A program made the position numbers and the translations under genes. 21,121 nucleotides of DNA from Minisyncoccota bacterium (GTDB taxonomy: Bacteria; Patescibacteriota; Minisyncoccia; Minisyncoccales; CG1-02-41-26): positions 1,707 through 22,827 of the forward strand of contig JAQURU010000004.1 in assembly GCA_028715435.1 (NCBI GenBank), written 5' to 3'. The notes under the pieces are model-generated. The model did not search any database. It saw nothing but the letters and a program-made list of their open reading frames with translations, and was not told where the DNA came from. Of the stretch, positions 19,397 to 21,121 are shown piece by piece; position 1 is the first letter of the stretch, and each line of letters opens with the position of its first letter.

Positions 19397-19481
19397 TGTT
19401 TCCCAATTTCGGAGAAGTAGAGCATAACAACTTATAAAATCTCTCGGCTGTTTTTTGTTTCAATCTTGTCCCATCGTCTTA

Positions 19482-19524
19482 ATTATAAAAAAATATTCCC
19501 CCCTACAACAAATGAAGGGGAGAA
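19482..19524 (-). terminator. Terminator fused to a TATAAT promoter box
   Basis: An 8-bp stem (arms 19496-19503 and 19517-19524) is followed on the minus strand by ATATTTTTTT, whose end merges with TATAAT (19482-19487). It ends the 59-residue gene and probably starts the next transcript. Confidence 0.7.
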
Positions 19525-19553
19525 TTTATTTTTTGAGGCAATAGGATAGCTCT

Positions 19554-19733
19554 TTACTGCCTAAGTGGCCAGCCAGGTTGTCTCACAGCTTTTACTTTCG
19601 CTAACCATCCCGCTGATGGACGAGGCTTTAATTCTTCTTCTTGTTCTTCTTGGGAATGATTATTGAACCATGCATTTGACTTCGCCTGTAGCTCTTCCGC
19701 TATTTTCTCTTTTTCTTTTCTCGCTATGCCCAT
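19554..19733 (-). CDS. Small hypothetical protein, 59 residues
   Basis: I do not recognise a family. Start ATG 19733 (MGIARKEKEKIAEELQAKSN) is chosen for the SD GGGAGG 9 nt upstream; an earlier in-frame start at 19772 has none. The protein has a charged helix (residues 4-20), a Gln/Glu-rich middle (HSQEEQEEELKPRPS) and a Trp-containing end (AGWLAKVKAVRQPGWPLRQ). It has no signal or membrane segment. It is followed by a hairpin terminator. Confidence 0.6.
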   Translation of the reverse strand: MGIARKEKEKIAEELQAKSNAWFNNHSQEEQEEELKPRPSAGWLAKVKAVRQPGWPLRQ

Positions 19734-19778
19734 AATATTTCCTCCCTTAATGAAGACTGGCCGATGTTCCACTTCTAT

Positions 19779-19807
19779 CTTAATTCAACCTCCCCTAGAA
19801 AATCAAG
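19779..19807. other. Fragment similar to the flank of repeat A
   Basis: TTAATTCAACCTCCCC with AAAATCAAGG resembles TTAACTCAATTTCCCC with AAAATCAAG at 15478-15503, and TGTTC lies at similar distance in both. The tRNA-like core is absent here. This may be a third, partial copy of the inter-cassette element, located upstream of the 59-residue gene. Confidence 0.4.
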
Positions 19808-19889
19808 GCTCAGACCAAGCTCAAAGCCAAAAAGCCGCGGTAATTTATCGTCATAGGTATTCGTTTACTAATCAGAACAAAATTAACTC

Positions 19890-20357
19890 TTATTTCAACC
19901 AATAATCGTCGTTGTAATAACAATAATTATTATTACTATAACGATGTTCAGCGTCGTGTTCTTCTTGATTAGAAAAAACTTCTAAATTACTTGCTCTATT
20001 GTCTAATTTATTTCGATTCTTATGATGAACAACTTCTTCTGATCTTAATACCCTACCTAATTTCTTTTCAGTTACCCATCGACTGACTAATTGATCAGAA
20101 TGATAGAACCGTAAATACCCGTTTCTATCAATATATGCTTTCTTTCCATACTCCACATAATAATCATTATCGTATTGATTATTATCATAAGAACTAATCG
20201 TTATTTTCCTGATTACCACGACAATGAAAAAAAGTAGAAATAACCACCAAAAAGCCTTAAATACCATCCAAAACATGCTAAAAAAGAAAATAACAAAACC
20301 CCACGCTATTGAAAAAACATTTTTAAAAAATTCAATGATAATAGGCATTTCAATCAT
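19890..20357 (-). CDS. Membrane-anchored HNH endonuclease-like protein
   Basis: The 155-residue protein has an N-terminal half with one long or two short membrane helices (about residues 10-50, very rich in Phe and Trp), a Tyr/Asp/Asn-rich linker, and a C-terminal HNH domain of the homing or phage type: YHSDQLVSRWVTEKKLGRVL, SEEVVHHKNRNKLDNRASNLEVFSNQEEHDAEH (108-138). Candidate metal and catalytic residues are H111-H112, N120, N124 and H134. The HNH core looks intact. Free HNH proteins of this kind are normally soluble, so the anchor is unusual. No SD; the ATG lies in a repeat shared with the murI start. A leader hairpin (20441-20456) precedes it. Confidence 0.82.
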   Translation of the reverse strand: MIEMPIIIEFFKNVFSIAWGFVIFFFSMFWMVFKAFWWLFLLFFIVVVIRKITISSYDNNQYDNDYYVEYGKKAYIDRNGYLRFYHSDQLVSRWVTEKKLGRVLRSEEVVHHKNRNKLDNRASNLEVFSNQEEHDAEHRYSNNNYCYYNDDYWLK

Positions 20358-20429
20358 AAATCATGAATATTTTTAAATTAGACTCCATACTACGCCAATT
20401 CATCAACAAGTCAACAAATACAAGTCACA

Positions 20430-20456
20430 ATAAAAAGCCATGATGTTTTAACATCA
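20430..20456 (-). terminator. Hairpin with T run in the leader of the HNH gene
   Basis: The stem TGATGT/ACATCA with a 4-nt loop is followed on the minus strand by GGCTTTTTATTG. It lies between the upstream TATAAT and the HNH start, so it could act as an attenuator. Confidence 0.5.
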
Positions 20457-20472
20457 CAGTTTCATCATCTTG

Positions 20473-20511
20473 ATTATAAAAAAGTTCCTCCCACACAATA
20501 AGTGGGAGGAA
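20473..20511 (-). terminator. Terminator fused to a TATAAT promoter box, second accessory copy
   Basis: A perfect 10-bp stem TTCCTCCCAC/GTGGGAGGAA (7-nt loop) is followed by CTTTTTTATAATCA on the minus strand; TATAAT is at 20473-20478. It ends the operon at 20540-21118. Confidence 0.75.
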
Positions 20512-20539
20512 ATTGCTTTTTAGGTTAATTAAATACCTA

Positions 20540-20731
20540 TTAAGAATTGGTATCTAGCCAATTCTCGCAAGACGAACATCTATCTGTCAAGTGTTCAGAA
20601 ATTTCCCTGATAGAAGCGGGCTTAATCCTATGGCAGACATGATACGCTTTTATTGCCAAAACTAAATTAACTCCTGGGTGCTCATCTTCAAACTTTTTAA
20701 TTGCTTTATTAAAATTCTGAAAATCTTCCAT
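20540..20731 (-). CDS. Small hypothetical protein, 63 residues
   Basis: I do not recognise a family. ATG 20731 is chosen because AAAGGAG lies 7 nt before it; the ATG two codons upstream is too close to the SD. The protein is helical at the start (MEDFQNFNKAIKKFEDEHPG), has AYHVCHRIKPASIREISEHLT, which could be a small helix-turn-helix-like segment, and ends with RCSSCENWLDTNS, a CxxC that with the earlier Cys or His could bind metal. It lies 18-24 bp downstream of the gene at 20756, in the same operon, and is followed by a strong terminator. Confidence 0.65.
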   Translation of the reverse strand: MEDFQNFNKAIKKFEDEHPGVNLVLAIKAYHVCHRIKPASIREISEHLTDRCSSCENWLDTNS

Positions 20732-20755
20732 TTTCATTCTCCTTTCTTTTAACTC

Positions 20756-21118
20756 TCAATTAAGCCTACCAATCTCCTCTAATCTTTTAACCCAAGCACG
20801 AAAAATTAAAATATTTGTCGTGCTAACGTACGGCACCAATGACTCTCTAAATAAGAGGATCTTTGCCAGTCTTAGTTGTTCTGTTACGTAAGCAACTATA
20901 TCAGGACAAGTTCCCATGACATAAACCGCTTCTTTACTAATATCTTCTTCCAACTCAATATCAATAAATGCCGGCTTTCTTTGCTCGAATTTAGGGTGAT
21001 CATGTAATGCTTCATGAATAAGAATAAAAACTTGCCGCCATTCATCCACTGCCTTCTCTGGATCAATCCAACAAAAAAGCCAGCCGGCATTTAAGCTTGC
21101 ACCTTCGTGAATACCCAT
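20756..21118 (-). CDS. Hypothetical protein, possibly 5'-truncated by the window edge
   Basis: From ATG 21118 there are 120 residues, but the frame is open to the right edge, so the true start may lie outside. I do not recognise a family. It is soluble and helical, with LFCWIDPEKAVDEWRQVFILIHEALHDHP, a short acidic strand FIDIELEEDISKEAVYVM and a long C-terminal helix (TTNILIFRAWVKRLEEIGRL). HEALHDH recalls the HExxH form but does not match it exactly, so no metalloprotease claim is made. It is first of two genes in an operon with 20540-20731. Confidence 0.65.
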   Translation of the reverse strand: MGIHEGASLNAGWLFCWIDPEKAVDEWRQVFILIHEALHDHPKFEQRKPAFIDIELEEDISKEAVYVMGTCPDIVAYVTEQLRLAKILLFRESLVPYVSTTNILIFRAWVKRLEEIGRLN

Positions 21119-21121
21119 TTT

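Noticed and set aside
19779..19880. Minus-strand frame reading YDDKLPRLFGFELGLSLDFL
   Set aside because: Only about 29 codons with no start or SD, and it lies in the spacer that resembles the flank of repeat A; not enough to call a gene.
20756..21118. Zinc metalloprotease from HEALHDH
   Set aside because: The HExxH pattern is not met exactly and no third ligand motif is clear; the N-terminus may also be missing.

Overview
The window looks like chromosomal DNA from a small-genome, AT-rich bacterium of the candidate phyla radiation (Patescibacteria, most likely a Parcubacteria-type lineage). The assignment rests on gene content and style, not on a marker gene: very short intergenic gaps, leaderless or SD-poor core genes, an RRM-type RNA-binding protein, a DUF5320/DUF134 pair, a CPVC membrane protein and CPDGSYV-type anchored secreted proteins. 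The standard code (UGA stop) fits, because long conserved genes have no internal UGA.

Positions 1-6080 hold a core block, mostly on the minus strand. It has mnmA (tRNA 2-thiolation, cut by the left edge), a plus-strand AI-2E permease, nifS-nifU (sulfur mobilisation and Fe-S scaffold), a small unknown protein, murI (D-glutamate for peptidoglycan), a ROK sugar-kinase-like protein and an RRM protein. MnmA needs sulfur from a NifS-type desulfurase, so mnmA and nifSU form a plausible sulfur-relay neighbourhood. Positions 6250-6430 hold an irregular tRNA gene and an inverted tRNA-like fragment.

Positions 6458-9887 hold a DUF192 exported protein, a plus-strand run (GH3 hexosaminidase, CPVC membrane protein, conserved helical protein) and a TspO/MBR protein. 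Positions 9940-15076 are all minus strand: glutamate dehydrogenase family enzyme, DUF134 regulator, DUF5320 protein, two anchored secreted proteins that share an N-terminal module, a cold-shock protein, a DUF2178-XRE regulatory pair with a clear operator-like palindrome, a 42-residue basic protein and MscL.

From about 15077 to the right edge the character changes. All genes lie on the minus strand, are of unknown or barely recognisable function, are separated by long structured spacers, carry strong Shine-Dalgarno sites unlike most core genes, and some are visibly richer in G+C. This accessory region contains two direct repeats resembling a tRNA 3' end plus terminator (15499-15560 and 19206-19268). 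Between them lie a 288-residue unknown protein, a receiver-domain protein and a DHH-like protein. The first two share a 71-nt leader with a conserved hairpin, and the 288-residue gene still carries, upstream of its start, a decayed copy of the receiver protein's N-terminal domain. Further right are a possible 30-residue peptide gene with its own terminator, a 59-residue protein, a membrane-anchored HNH nuclease candidate and a two-gene operon cut by the edge. This cassette-like region is the best candidate for an undescribed system; its function cannot be told from sequence alone.
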